Shown: positions 1-7,035, counted from the stretch's first letter. The stretch is 9,972 nt of DNA from Peptococcaceae bacterium (GCA_003132605.1 PKYJ01000063.1:1485-11456); one strand, 5' to 3'. Notes: generated by a model from the letters alone, not told the origin. Made by a program: numbers and translations.

Positions 1-28
1 AAGCCAAGACCCAGTTGAAGGGATTGAG

Positions 29-66
29 TGGGGGGTTGTCTTAGGAGGCAACTCCTCATTTTTTTT
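29..66 (+). terminator. Intrinsic terminator upstream of the nad operon
   Basis: Bases 29-38 pair with 49-58 in a 10-bp stem containing two G-T wobbles, around a 10-nt loop, and a run of eight T follows at 59-66. This is the standard shape of a rho-independent terminator. No gene is visible before it in the window, so it most likely ends an upstream transcript. It lies before the predicted nadA promoter and so should not attenuate that promoter. Confidence 0.8.
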
Positions 67-182
67 GCCACACCGGGTGCCGCGCCCGGAGGCTGCCACC
101 ATTAAGATGGCATCGTGCCACGAATGGCGTCGGACACCGCCCCGGGTGTGGTACTACCCGGTGGGGCGTGTTCTGATGCTGC
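67..182. other. GC-rich non-coding stretch with inverted repeats, function unknown
   Basis: I see no gene with a credible start here. Several competing pairings are visible. Bases 138-147 can pair with 156-159 plus 163-168, giving a 10-bp stem with a 3-nt bulge. Bases 68-74 can pair with 145-151 as a long-range 7-bp stem. Bases 73-77 can pair with 85-89 as a local hairpin. No T-run follows the hairpins, so they are not terminators. The stretch lies upstream of the predicted nadA promoter and is probably not part of the nadA transcript. It matches no RNA family I recognise. Confidence 0.35.
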
Positions 183-211
183 TTGACGGTTCCCGTCGTT
201 TTCCGTAAGAT
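183..211 (+). promoter_or_regulatory. Sigma-A-type promoter of the nad operon
   Basis: The -35 element TTGACG (183-188) and the -10 element TAAGAT (206-211) are separated by exactly 17 bases, close to the vegetative consensus. Transcription would start near 218, leaving a leader of about 55 nt before nadA. I saw no clear operator such as a NiaR palindrome overlapping it. Confidence 0.75.
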
Positions 212-273
212 AGAAGGAAAAAATGCGATAACTCAGGTGATCGACGGGAAAAACCGGGGAGTGGGGATGTTGC

Positions 274-1200
274 ATGGAACAGCGGCAGGTAGTGATCCAA
301 GAATTGAGCCGGCGGATCGGGGAGTTGAAGGAGAAGCGGAAGGCGGTAATCCTGGCGCATTTTTACCAGCGTCCGGAGGTTCAGGATGTAGCCGATTTTG
401 TGGGTGACTCCCTGCAACTGGCCCAACAGGCGGCGGCCACCTCCGCCGAGGTGATCGTCTTCTGCGGCGTCTACTTCATGGCCGAGAGCGCCAAGATCCT
501 GTCGCCGGAGAAAATCGTGCTCCTTCCGGATGAGGGGGCGGGCTGTCCCCTGGCCGACATGGCTGCTCCCGAGGCCGTGCGCTCCAGAAAAGAGTCGCTG
601 CCGGGCTGCATTGTGATCACCTACGTCAACTCATCCGCTGCTGTCAAGGCTGAGAGTGATTTCTGCTGCACATCCTCCAACGCCCTGAAGGTGGTCCTGG
701 CCATGCCGCCGGAGCGGCCGGTACTGTTTGTCCCGGACCGTAACCTGGGGCGCTATATTGCCCGCCGTACCGGCCGCAACCTGGAGCTATGGGATGGCTA
801 CTGCCACGTCCATGACCGGCTGAAGGCCGACGAGATCCTGGCTGCCCGGGCGGAGCACCCGGGGGCGCTGGTGGTGGTGCATCCGGAATGCCGATCCGAG
901 GTGATCGATCTGGCGGATTATGTGTCCAGCACCGGGGGCATGCTGAAGTATGCCGGCACCGTGGATGCGCCTGCTTTCATCATCGGTACCGAGCAGGGGC
1001 TGCTGCACTCTCTGCAGAAGGCTTACCCGGATAAATCATTCTACCCGGCGGCTCCGCACATGGTCTGCCCCAACATGAAGCTGACCACCCTGGAGAAAGT
1101 CAGGTGGGCAATGGAGGACATGACCCCGCAGGTTGAGGTGCAGCCCGTCGTCCGGGAACGGGCACGGCACGCCCTGACGCGGATGCTGGAGATCGTTTAG
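274..1200 (+). CDS. nadA: Quinolinate synthase NadA ([4Fe-4S] enzyme)
   Basis: NadA condenses iminoaspartate, made by NadB, with dihydroxyacetone phosphate to give quinolinate, the committed step of de novo NAD synthesis in the cytoplasm. The 308-residue protein is the short form of the family. Family motifs are visible in order: AHFYQRPEVQDVADFVGDSLQ (residues 29-48), the CTSSNA segment (132-137), VPDRNLG (153-159), VHPECRSEV (202-210), the STGGM loop (219-223) and CPNMKLTTLE (265-274). The three expected iron-sulfur ligands are C91 (GAGCPLAD), C177 (GYCHVH) and C265 (VCPNMK), assigned by analogy with thermophilic NadA. ATG 274 is preceded by a GGGGA ribosome site (263-267) six bases away. 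It is the first gene of the operon, 71 bases before the chosen nadB start. The oxygen-sensitive cluster suits an anaerobe. Confidence 0.97.
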   Translation: MEQRQVVIQELSRRIGELKEKRKAVILAHFYQRPEVQDVADFVGDSLQLAQQAAATSAEVIVFCGVYFMAESAKILSPEKIVLLPDEGAGCPLADMAAPEAVRSRKESLPGCIVITYVNSSAAVKAESDFCCTSSNALKVVLAMPPERPVLFVPDRNLGRYIARRTGRNLELWDGYCHVHDRLKADEILAARAEHPGALVVVHPECRSEVIDLADYVSSTGGMLKYAGTVDAPAFIIGTEQGLLHSLQKAYPDKSFYPAAPHMVCPNMKLTTLEKVRWAMEDMTPQVEVQPVVRERARHALTRMLEIV

Positions 1201-1206
1201 ATGTCA

Positions 1207-1242
1207 GAGGTCGGATGTCAGAGACATCCTCGAGGTTCGAAC
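1207..1242 (+). repeat. Degenerate 11-mer repeats in the nadA-nadB gap
   Basis: Two 11-mers, GAGGTCGGATG (1207-1217) and GAGGTTCGAAC (1232-1242), flank a small hairpin (1213-1218 with 1224-1229). The nonamer ATGTCAGAG also occurs twice (1201-1209 and 1215-1223). Related 11-mers lie at 2889-2899, 8353-8363 and 8367-8377. Confidence 0.55.
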
Positions 1243-1259
1243 ATGCTCTGTGGTCAAGT

Positions 1260-1265
1260 GGGAGG
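1260..1265 (+). promoter_or_regulatory. Ribosome binding site that sets the nadB start
   Basis: GGGAGG lies six bases upstream of ATG 1272. The in-frame ATG at 1215 has no comparable site and would add a 19-residue tail encoded by repeat-like intergenic DNA. Confidence 0.7.
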
Positions 1266-1271
1266 AAAAAG

Positions 1272-2879
1272 ATGACGCCTCATTATCTTTTCTCGTTGGA
1301 ACTGGATCGGCTGCCCTCCTTGGAGTCGGACTTTTTAATCGTGGGGAGCGGCATTGCCGGTCTCTTTGCTGCTTATAAGGCCGGGAAGCTCGGTTCAGTG
1401 CTGGTGGTGACCAAACAGCGGGCCGAGGATAGCAACACTGAGAGGGCCCAGGGAGGCATCGCCGCTGCGGTGGATGAGACCGACTCCCCGGTGCTGCACC
1501 TTGAGGATACCCTGGAGGCGGGGGCCGGTCTCTGTGATGCCAAGACGGTGGAGATCCTGGTTACCGAGGGCCCCCTGCGGGTGATGGAATTGGTGGAGCT
1601 CGGGGTCCGGTTCGACCGGGAGGGGAGTGCCTGGGACCTGGGTCGTGAGGGCGCCCACCGGAGGCGCCGAATTCTGCACGCCAGCGATGCCACCGGCGGA
1701 GAGGTGGCCCGCGCCCTGATCCGGGAGTGCCGCAGCGACCCGCGGATTATCCTGCGGGAGGGCTGCTGCCTGGTAGATTTTCTGAGGCATCCTCGCAGCG
1801 GGCGTTGTGTGGGTGCCCTGATGTTGGACAGTCAGACCGGGGGCTTTGTGGTCTGCCGGGCGCCGGTGGTGATCGCTGCCACCGGAGGCGCCGGCCAGTT
1901 GTACCGGGGTACCACCAATCCAACGGTGGCCACCGGAGATGGGGCTGCGGCCGCCTACCGGGCCGGGGCCGAGCTGATGGACATGGAGTTTGTGCAGTTC
2001 CATCCAACCGTACTGGCCATGCCGAACGCTCCCCACTTTCTGATCTCCGAGGCGGTACGGGGGGAGGGGGCGTTGCTCAGAAACGTGCGTGGTGAGCGCT
2101 TCATGCCCCGGTACCACCAGATGGCGGAGCTGGCCCCGCGAGACGTGGTCACCCGGGCGATTATCAGAGAGATGCAGGAGACTCAGGCCAACCACGTATT
2201 GCTGGATATCTCCCAATCGGAACCGGACCACTTCCAGGTCCGGTTCCCGAACATCAGCAGCACCTGCCGGGAATACGGCCTCGACCTGGGCAAGGGATAC
2301 ATCCCTGTTGCTCCCGCTACCCATTACATCATGGGCGGTATCAAGACCGGCAGCAATGGGGAGACGAACACCCCCGGCTTCTATGCCTGCGGCGAGGTGG
2401 CCTGCAGCGGGGTGCACGGCGCCAACCGCCTGGCCAGCAACTCCCTGCTGGAGGGCCTGGTCTTCGGGGCGCGGGCGGTGACCGCCGGATGGCGCTACCT
2501 GCAACAGTCAATGGAGCAGCCGCTCCGGCTCACCGGCTACCTGGATGGCCGGCAAGATTGGACGAGCCTCACGGCTGACCTTTACGATTGGCAGGAGACC
2601 GCGGAGCGGGTGCGGACGATCATGTGGGACAAGGCGGGTATCATCCGGCAGGGCCAGGGCCTGGCCCAGGCTGCGGTTGAACTGGACCGGATCGATCGAG
2701 AGATTGCCAGTCTGGCGCCAACCCGGTCAGCGGTGGAGGCGGTCAACCTGCTCACCCTGGGCCGGCTCGCGGTGGCTGCTGCACAGTTGCGCACCGAGAG
2801 CCGGGGCGGTCACTTCCGGAGTGATTTCCCATCCCGGGATGACGTCTACTGGCTGCGCCACATCATCTTCGAGGTCTAA
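1272..2879 (+). CDS. nadB: L-aspartate oxidase NadB
   Basis: NadB is an FAD flavoprotein that oxidises L-aspartate to iminoaspartate, the substrate of NadA. In anaerobes fumarate is the expected electron acceptor. From ATG 1272 the protein has 535 residues, close to the usual 530-540. The dinucleotide-binding fold is at residues 20-38 (VGSGIAG). The succinate dehydrogenase/fumarate reductase-type signature NTERAQGGIAAA is at 55-66. Active-site residues are intact: H244 (QFHPT), E260 (ISEAVRGEGA), R290 (APRDVVTRA), H351 (HYIMGG) and R386 (GANRLASNSLLEG), matching the positions known in E. coli NadB. The C-terminal helical domain ends in TESRGGHFRSDFP (508-520). An upstream in-frame ATG at 1215 gives 554 residues, but its 19 extra residues (SETSSRFEHALWSSGRKK) look non-conserved. 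Confidence 0.97.
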   Translation: MTPHYLFSLELDRLPSLESDFLIVGSGIAGLFAAYKAGKLGSVLVVTKQRAEDSNTERAQGGIAAAVDETDSPVLHLEDTLEAGAGLCDAKTVEILVTEGPLRVMELVELGVRFDREGSAWDLGREGAHRRRRILHASDATGGEVARALIRECRSDPRIILREGCCLVDFLRHPRSGRCVGALMLDSQTGGFVVCRAPVVIAATGGAGQLYRGTTNPTVATGDGAAAAYRAGAELMDMEFVQFHPTVLAMPNAPHFLISEAVRGEGALLRNVRGERFMPRYHQMAELAPRDVVTRAIIREMQETQANHVLLDISQSEPDHFQVRFPNISSTCREYGLDLGKGYIPVAPATHYIMGGIKTGSNGETNTPGFYACGEVACSGVHGANRLASNSLLEGLVFGARAVTAGWRYLQQSMEQPLRLTGYLDGRQDWTSLTADLYDWQETAERVRTIMWDKAGIIRQGQGLAQAAVELDRIDREIASLAPTRSAVEAVNLLTLGRLAVAAAQLRTESRGGHFRSDFPSRDDVYWLRHIIFEV

Positions 2880-2899
2880 TCGAGATTCGAGGTTCGAAG
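2880..2899 (+). repeat. Degenerate 11-mer repeat in the nadB-nadC gap
   Basis: The sequence TCGAGATTCGAGGTTCGAAG begins at the end of the nadB stop codon. Its last 11 bases (GAGGTTCGAAG, 2889-2899) match the nadA-nadB repeat family, and the 12-mer TCGAGGTTCGAA (2887-2898) is identical to 1230-1241. Confidence 0.55.
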
Positions 2900-2972
2900 G
2901 GGAAACGGAAGACTGTCAACGTGGATCTGGAAAAAATGCTGCTTGAAGTTGAAAGGTTAATCGAACATCGGG

Positions 2973-2980
2973 AAAGGTGG
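2973..2980 (+). promoter_or_regulatory. Ribosome binding site that sets the nadC start
   Basis: AAAGGTGG (2973-2980) ends eight bases before ATG 2989. A GTG at 2977 is in frame but overlaps this site, so it is unlikely to be the start. Confidence 0.55.
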
Positions 2981-2988
2981 ATGTGGTT

Positions 2989-3834
2989 ATGCTACCGGTC
3001 TGGATCATCGAAGAGATGGTGCTGCGGGCGCTGGTAGAGGATGTGGGCAGCGGGGATCTGACCACCGATGCCCTGGTTGACGACAGAGCGACTGCGGTGG
3101 CCGTGATCCACAGCAAGGAAGCCGGTGTGCTAGCCGGCCTGCCGGCGGCGGAGCGTGTCTTTCAGATCCTGGACGCCGGTGTGGTGTTTGAAGGATTGTT
3201 GCCTGAGGGCAGCGATCTAGAGCCGGGCAGCAAGATCGCCAGGGTGCGGGGCACCGGCCGGGCACTACTCTCCGGCGAGCGCACCGCCTTGAACTTTCTC
3301 CAGCACCTGTCCGGTGTTGCCACTGCTACCCGGCGCCTGGCCGGGCTGATCGCCGGTACCGGAGGGCGCCTGGTGGACACCCGGAAAACCACACCCGGCC
3401 TGCGGGCATTGGAGAAATATGCGGTGCGGGTTGGCGGCGGCCACAACCACCGGACCGGCCTGTTCGACGGCATCCTGATCAAGGACAACCATATCAAGCT
3501 GGCCGGTGGCATCACCGCCGCGGTAGGGCGCGCCAGGGAGGCGGCGCCCCATACTGTCCGGGTGGAGGTGGAGGTGGAAAGCCTGGGGCAGCTTGAAGAG
3601 GCCCTGGACGCAGGCGCAGACCTGATATTGTTGGATAACATGCCGGACGATCTGCTGCGGGAGGCGGTAAAGCTGGCCAGGGGCCGCGCCCTGCTGGAGG
3701 CCTCGGGCAATATCAATGCCGCCAATATCCGGGCGGTGGCGGAGACCGGTGTCGACCTGATCTCAGTGGGAGCCATCACCCACTCCGCCCCGGCCCTGGA
3801 CATCAGCATGGATGTCGGGGGAATCAAGCGATGA
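2989..3834 (+). CDS. nadC: Nicotinate-nucleotide pyrophosphorylase (quinolinate phosphoribosyltransferase) NadC
   Basis: NadC transfers phosphoribose from PRPP to quinolinate and decarboxylates it, giving nicotinate mononucleotide (NaMN). From ATG 2989 the protein has 281 residues, typical for the family. The N-terminal segment ALVEDVGSGDLTTDAL (14-29) is characteristic. The barrel motifs follow: GERTALNFLQHLSGVAT (96-112), DTRKTTPGLRALEKYAV (130-146), GGGHNHRTGLFD (149-160), IKDNHI (164-169), VEVEVES (192-198), LLDNM (214-218), EASGNI (237-242) and SVGAITHS (259-266). The basic substrate-binding residues in these motifs are all present. NaMN feeds NAD synthesis and is also the phosphoribosyl donor for CobT, encoded about 4.6 kb downstream. 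The stop codon overlaps the birA start (ATGA). The 109-base gap before it carries a short degenerate repeat. Confidence 0.97.
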   Translation: MLPVWIIEEMVLRALVEDVGSGDLTTDALVDDRATAVAVIHSKEAGVLAGLPAAERVFQILDAGVVFEGLLPEGSDLEPGSKIARVRGTGRALLSGERTALNFLQHLSGVATATRRLAGLIAGTGGRLVDTRKTTPGLRALEKYAVRVGGGHNHRTGLFDGILIKDNHIKLAGGITAAVGRAREAAPHTVRVEVEVESLGQLEEALDAGADLILLDNMPDDLLREAVKLARGRALLEASGNINAANIRAVAETGVDLISVGAITHSAPALDISMDVGGIKR

Positions 3835-4835
3835 GCCGTGAACAGATTCTCGATTACCTCGAACAAAACCGGGGGCGCCATGTTTCCGGGGCGGACATGA
3901 GCCGGACGCTGGGGGTCAGCCGGAGCGCTATCTGGAAGCAGATTGAAACCCTAAGGGCCCAGGGCTACGGCATCACCGGCGGTCCCAATCAAGGTTACCT
4001 GCTGGAGAGTCTGCCCGACCTGCTCTATCCCCGGGAGATTCAAAAAGGTCTCCATACCCGCTGCTTCGGGCGGCAGGTCTACCACCTGCGTAGCGTCAGT
4101 TCAACCAACCAGATTGCCCAGGATCTGGGCCGCCGGGGGTATCCCGAGGGGACGCTGGTGGTCGCGGAGGAGCAGACTGCAGGCCGGGGACGCTGGCAGC
4201 GGTTCTGGTGGTCGCCCCCGGAGACGGGGGTCTGGCTGTCCCTGGTGCTGCGCCCGCAACTGGCGCCTTACCGTGTGCCCCAGATCACTCTGGTTGCCGG
4301 GGTTTCCTGTGCCCGGGCGATTGAAGATTACCTGGGCCTGCACCCGGGCATCAAGTGGCCGAACGACATTGTTTACGACGGCCGGAAGCTGTGCGGCATC
4401 CTGGTGGAGATGGAGGCGGCGGCCGAGCAGGTACACTTCCTGGTGATCGGGATCGGCATCAACGTCAACCAGGAGTTGGCGGACTTCCCTCCGGATCTCA
4501 GGGACGCCGCAGTCTCACTCGGCATGATCGCCGGGCGGCGAGTTGAGCGGCTGCCCCTGGTGCAGCGCTTCCTGGATGCGTTTGAGGAGGACTACGACCG
4601 CTATTGCCGGGACGGTTTTGCTGCTGCCAGGCAGGCGTGGCTATCATACCAGGTGACCCTGGGCAAAGCGGTAAGGGTGCAGGCAGGCCCCGAGGAGTTC
4701 ACTGGAGAGGCCTGCGGCCTGGACGACGACGGCAGCCTGCTGGTGCGCCTTGGCGGCGGACAGGTCCGCCGCTGCATCGCCGGAGAGGTCACCCTGCTCA
4801 AGGAGGATGGTGAACGCTATGATCCTGGTCTTTGA
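3831..4835 (+). CDS. birA: Bifunctional biotin-[acetyl-CoA-carboxylase] ligase and biotin repressor BirA
   Basis: BirA activates biotin with ATP and attaches it to carboxylase carrier proteins. The 334-residue protein has an N-terminal winged helix-turn-helix (about 1-60, with SGADMSRTLGVSRSAIWKQI), so it is the repressor type and probably controls biotin synthesis or transport genes. The catalytic domain shows SSTN (90-93), EEQTAGRGR (113-121) followed by a W-rich segment ending in SPP, KWPND (175-179), the lysine-containing GRKLCGIL (184-191) and GIGINVN (207-213). A C-terminal SH3-like domain spans about 275-324. The start overlaps the nadC stop by 4 bases and the end overlaps coaX by 17, which points to coupled translation. 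No biotin genes are in the window, so its targets lie elsewhere. Confidence 0.95.
   Translation: MSREQILDYLEQNRGRHVSGADMSRTLGVSRSAIWKQIETLRAQGYGITGGPNQGYLLESLPDLLYPREIQKGLHTRCFGRQVYHLRSVSSTNQIAQDLGRRGYPEGTLVVAEEQTAGRGRWQRFWWSPPETGVWLSLVLRPQLAPYRVPQITLVAGVSCARAIEDYLGLHPGIKWPNDIVYDGRKLCGILVEMEAAAEQVHFLVIGIGINVNQELADFPPDLRDAAVSLGMIAGRRVERLPLVQRFLDAFEEDYDRYCRDGFAAARQAWLSYQVTLGKAVRVQAGPEEFTGEACGLDDDGSLLVRLGGGQVRRCIAGEVTLLKEDGERYDPGL
4801..4806 (+). promoter_or_regulatory. Ribosome binding site for coaX inside the end of birA
   Basis: AGGAGG lies within the birA coding sequence, 12 bases before ATG 4819 and 3 before GTG 4810. Neither spacing is ideal. The conserved protein start (MILVFDVGNSN) favours ATG 4819. 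Confidence 0.5.
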
Positions 4836-5592
4836 CGTGGGCAATTCCAATATCGTGCTGGGCATCTTCAAGGGGGAGGAACTGGTGACCAGTTGGCGTA
4901 CCGCCACCGACCGGCGGCGCACTGCCGACGACCTGGGGATGCTGGTCAAGAACCTGTTTGACTCTCGTGGTTTCTCCTTTAAAGAGATCGAAGCCATAGT
5001 GCTGTCTTCGGTGGTGCCGCCGCTGACCCCGATCATCATCACCATGTGCCGCCGTTACTTCGGCAAGGAACCCCTGGTGGTCGGCCCCGGTGTCAAGACC
5101 GGGCTGTCGATCCGCTACGAGAATCCGAAGGATGTCGGCGCCGACCGGATCGTCAACGCCGTGGCGGCAGTGCACCTTTTCGGGCGTCCTGCGGTAGTGG
5201 TGGACTTCGGTACCGCCACTACCTACTGCGCCATCTCGCGCGAGGGTGAGTACCTGGGAGGGGCGATTGCTCCAGGCGTCGCCATCTCCACCGAGGCTCT
5301 GTTCGAGCAGGCGGCCAAGCTGCCGCGCGTCGAGCTGGCCCGCCCTGCACAGGTGATCGGCAAGAACACCGTGGCCAGCATGCAGTCCGGCATCTACTTC
5401 GGCTTCGTAGCGCAGGTGGACGGCATCGTCACCCGCATCAAGGCCGAAATCGGCCAGGATGCCGTGGTGGTGGCCACGGGAGGGCTGGCGCGCCTGATCT
5501 GCGAGGGCGCTGTGACCGTCGACCGCGTCGAACCGAACCTGACCCTGTACGGTCTCAAACTGATCTATGAGCGCAACTGTGGCGAACAATAA
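4819..5592 (+). CDS. coaX: Type III pantothenate kinase CoaX
   Basis: CoaX phosphorylates pantothenate with ATP, the first step of coenzyme A synthesis. Type III enzymes belong to the ASKHA superfamily and, unlike CoaA, are not feedback-inhibited by CoA. From ATG 4819 the protein has 257 residues, the normal length. Visible motifs are DVGNSNIVLG (6-15, phosphate loop), the pantothenate-site segment NPKDVGADR (102-110) with the likely catalytic base D109, DFGTATTY (129-136), GGAIAPG (147-153) and ATGGLA (219-224). In-frame starts upstream (ATG 4807, GTG 4810) are possible, but the protein family normally begins at the equivalent of MILVFDVGN. It overlaps birA by 17 bases and dusB by 26, so the three genes are probably translated in a coupled way. 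Confidence 0.96.
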   Translation: MILVFDVGNSNIVLGIFKGEELVTSWRTATDRRRTADDLGMLVKNLFDSRGFSFKEIEAIVLSSVVPPLTPIIITMCRRYFGKEPLVVGPGVKTGLSIRYENPKDVGADRIVNAVAAVHLFGRPAVVVDFGTATTYCAISREGEYLGGAIAPGVAISTEALFEQAAKLPRVELARPAQVIGKNTVASMQSGIYFGFVAQVDGIVTRIKAEIGQDAVVVATGGLARLICEGAVTVDRVEPNLTLYGLKLIYERNCGEQ

Positions 5593-6574
5593 CCGTCAGT
5601 CTGTTTCCATCGGCGGCCTGATCCTGCCGAACCAGGTCCTGGCTGCCCCGATGGCCGGCTTCACCGACAAGGCCTACCGCATCCTGGCACACCGGGCCGG
5701 GTGCGGTTTGGTGTTTACGGAGATGGTCAACTGTGACGCCATTCTCTACCGGAATGCCCGCACCTTCGCCATGTTTGACCTGAGCGGTGAGGACTGGCCG
5801 GTGGCGGCGCAGGTCTTCGGGGCCGACCCGGACAAGATGGGCCGGGCGGCGCAGGTGGTGGTGTCAGTTGGCGCTGCCATCGTGGACATCAACATGGGCT
5901 GCCCGACCCCGAAGATCGTCAGGAACGGGGAGGGCTGCGCCCTGATGCAGGACCTGCCCCGGGCGGCGGACATCATCAGGGCAGTGGTCGATGCGGTCTC
6001 CCCCGTACCGGTGACTGTCAAGATGCGCAAGGGCTGGAGCGAGGGGGACCTGGTCGCTCCGGACCTGGCCCGCCTGGCGGAACTGAACGGGGCGGCGACG
6101 GTGACGGTGCACGGGCGCACCCGCGACCAGTTCTACTCTGGACAGGTCGACTGGGGCGCCATCCGGGCGGTCAAACAGGCGGTCTCCATCCCGGTGGTCG
6201 GCAACGGGGACATCTGCACTCCGGCGGATGCCCGGCGCATGTTGGACGAGACCGGCTGTGACGCCGTGATGATCGCTCGCGGCGCCCTGGGCAATCCCTG
6301 GCTGTTCACCCGCACCGTGCATTTTTTAAGGACCGGGGAACTGCTTCCGGAGCCCTCGCCGCAGGAGCGGATCGAACAGGCGCTCAGGCATTTCGAATTG
6401 GCGCTGTCTTTGAAGGACGCCGGGACCGCCCTGCTGCAGATGCGCAAGCAACTGGCCTGGTACCTGAAGGGCCTGCCCGGCGCCGCCCAGCGGCGCGCCG
6501 CCATCAACTCCGCCCGCACCCCGCAAGAGGTGCGCGATCTGCTGCAGGCTTACCTCGAAGAACACGCCATCTGA
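5567..6574 (+). CDS. dusB: tRNA-dihydrouridine synthase DusB
   Basis: DusB is an FMN enzyme that uses NADPH to reduce specific uridines in the tRNA D-loop to dihydrouridine. The 335-residue protein shows the TIM-barrel motifs APMAGFTD (27-34), TEMVNCDAI (51-59), QVFGADP (82-88), DINMGCP (107-113) with catalytic C112, VKMRKGW (151-157), VHGRTRDQFYSG (181-192), GNGDI (212-216) and ARGALGNPW (237-245). The C-terminal helical tRNA-binding domain contains MRKQLAWYLKGLPGA (292-306). ATG 5567 lies within the end of coaX and has no clear Shine-Dalgarno site, so it relies on coupling; GTG 5579 is an alternative start. This is the last gene of the nad operon. No convincing terminator follows before the next promoter at 6615. 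Confidence 0.95.
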   Translation: MSATVANNNRQSVSIGGLILPNQVLAAPMAGFTDKAYRILAHRAGCGLVFTEMVNCDAILYRNARTFAMFDLSGEDWPVAAQVFGADPDKMGRAAQVVVSVGAAIVDINMGCPTPKIVRNGEGCALMQDLPRAADIIRAVVDAVSPVPVTVKMRKGWSEGDLVAPDLARLAELNGAATVTVHGRTRDQFYSGQVDWGAIRAVKQAVSIPVVGNGDICTPADARRMLDETGCDAVMIARGALGNPWLFTRTVHFLRTGELLPEPSPQERIEQALRHFELALSLKDAGTALLQMRKQLAWYLKGLPGAAQRRAAINSARTPQEVRDLLQAYLEEHAI

Positions 6575-6614
6575 GCCGAAAGTAAATCCCGGGGTAAGGC
6601 GGGGAAAATCTGCC

Positions 6615-6642
6615 TTGACAGGCCGGGCGCCTTCTGTATAAT
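6615..6642 (+). promoter_or_regulatory. Consensus sigma-A promoter of the B12-controlled operon
   Basis: Both elements match the vegetative consensus perfectly: TTGACA (6615-6620) and TATAAT (6637-6642), 16 bases apart. Transcription should start near 6650, just before the cobalamin riboswitch. The strong promoter implies that control comes mainly from the downstream riboswitch. Confidence 0.88.
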
Positions 6643-6739
6643 GTAAGTAATTGCATAGCAGTGTTTTTCAGGTGCCTGAACGGGAGAATAGGGAACCGGG
6701 TGCAAGTCCCGGGCGGACCCGCCACTGTGATGGTGAGCA

Positions 6740-6809
6740 ACTGTTCAACTCGTTCTTGGCTTCAGGGGGGGAGGCAATCCCCACTGAAGATTAGAACGAG
6801 TTGAACAGT
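6740..6809 (+). repeat. Perfect 17-bp inverted repeat forming a long hairpin inside the riboswitch
   Basis: Bases 6740-6756 are the exact reverse complement of 6793-6809. Inside them a second stem forms: 6760-6765 with 6784-6789, continued by 6766-6769 with 6779-6782 and one bulged A. Only a 3-by-3 internal loop interrupts the arm. The result is a single rod of about 27 pairs. It could be an expanded facultative stem of the riboswitch or a small inserted element; no target-site duplication is visible. Confidence 0.85.
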
Positions 6810-6867
6810 GACGTAGCCGCTCTTATGCTATCGCTTCTAGAGAAGTGGGGCGTTAGAGCGGGTAGTC
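6810..6867 (+). repeat. Second hairpin arm inside the riboswitch
   Basis: Bases 6817-6823 pair with 6855-6861. After one T-T mismatch the stem continues, 6825-6828 with 6850-6853. An apical stem pairs 6832-6837 with 6842-6847 around a TAGA loop. At the base, 6810-6812 can pair with 6865-6867, so this arm abuts the previous hairpin and could stack on it. Confidence 0.7.
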
Positions 6868-6987
6868 ATCTGTCAACCACTCCGCTGGGGGGAAGGGGCA
6901 GGGAGCGATGAGCCGAGCCAGGAGACCTGCCTGAAGATCTGGTGCCGCCTCGAGGGAAAGGCGGGCGACTGGCTGGATGAAGGTAAA

Positions 6988-7022
6988 GTCCACGCTGTAA
7001 GTGAGCGTGGGCTTTTTGTTTT
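6988..7022 (+). terminator. Riboswitch-controlled intrinsic terminator
   Basis: Bases 6988-6996 pair with 7004-7012 (9 bp, one G-T wobble) around a 7-nt loop and are followed by TTTTTGTTTT (7013-7022). It lies about 50 bases after the B12 box and 14 bases before the permease ribosome site, the usual place for a transcription-attenuation expression platform. A GC-rich hairpin between them (6945-6950 with 6959-6964) may take part in switching. I could not identify a definite antiterminator by eye. Confidence 0.85.
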
Positions 7023-7035
7023 CAATTATCTAAGT

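Larger units (their letters stand above)
6660..6940 (+). promoter_or_regulatory. Cobalamin (B12) riboswitch with enlarged peripheral arm
   Basis: The conserved core is present in order. The 5' strand CAGGTGCC is at 6669-6676, followed by GAATAGGGAA (6686-6695), the stem-loop around CCGGGTGCAAGTCCCGG (6696-6712) and CCCGCCACTGTGATGG (6718-6733). The ACTC...GGGGAAGG element is at about 6878-6896, and the 3' B12 box GCCAGGAGACCTGCC at 6917-6931. Bases 6669-6673 pair with 6925-6929 to close the core. Such elements bind cobalamin and repress the downstream operon. Between the 5' core and the ACTC element sits an unusually large insertion (about 6740-6867) of two adjacent hairpins. The element controls the permease-cobT-methyltransferase operon, here through a terminator at 6988-7022. 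Confidence 0.93.

Noticed and set aside
1215..1271. N-terminal extension of NadB from ATG 1215
   Set aside because: It is encoded by repeat-like intergenic DNA with no good ribosome site, whereas ATG 1272 has GGGAGG at ideal spacing and gives the usual family length.
1395..2504. Long minus-strand open frame of 369 codons opposite nadB
   Set aside because: It lies entirely opposite a clearly conserved NadB with all active-site residues. Its translation is low-complexity and shows no recognisable domain, as expected for an antisense shadow in GC-rich DNA.
3162..3881. Minus-strand open frame of 239 codons opposite nadC
   Set aside because: It mirrors NadC, whose motifs are intact on the plus strand, and has Ser/Arg/Pro-rich composition typical of shadow frames.
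4798..5589. Minus-strand open frame of 263 codons opposite coaX
   Set aside because: It is antisense to a complete CoaX; the sequence is rich in His, Asp and Gly with no family features, which fits a codon-bias artefact.
6588..6605. Terminator after dusB
   Set aside because: Only a weak 5-bp GC pairing can be drawn and it is followed by A-rich, not T-rich, sequence.
6740..6809. Riboswitch hairpin as a MITE-type transposon insertion
   Set aside because: The inverted repeat is perfect, but the flanks (ending GAGCA and beginning GACGT) show no target-site duplication and the core riboswitch is intact. An expanded facultative stem is at least as likely.
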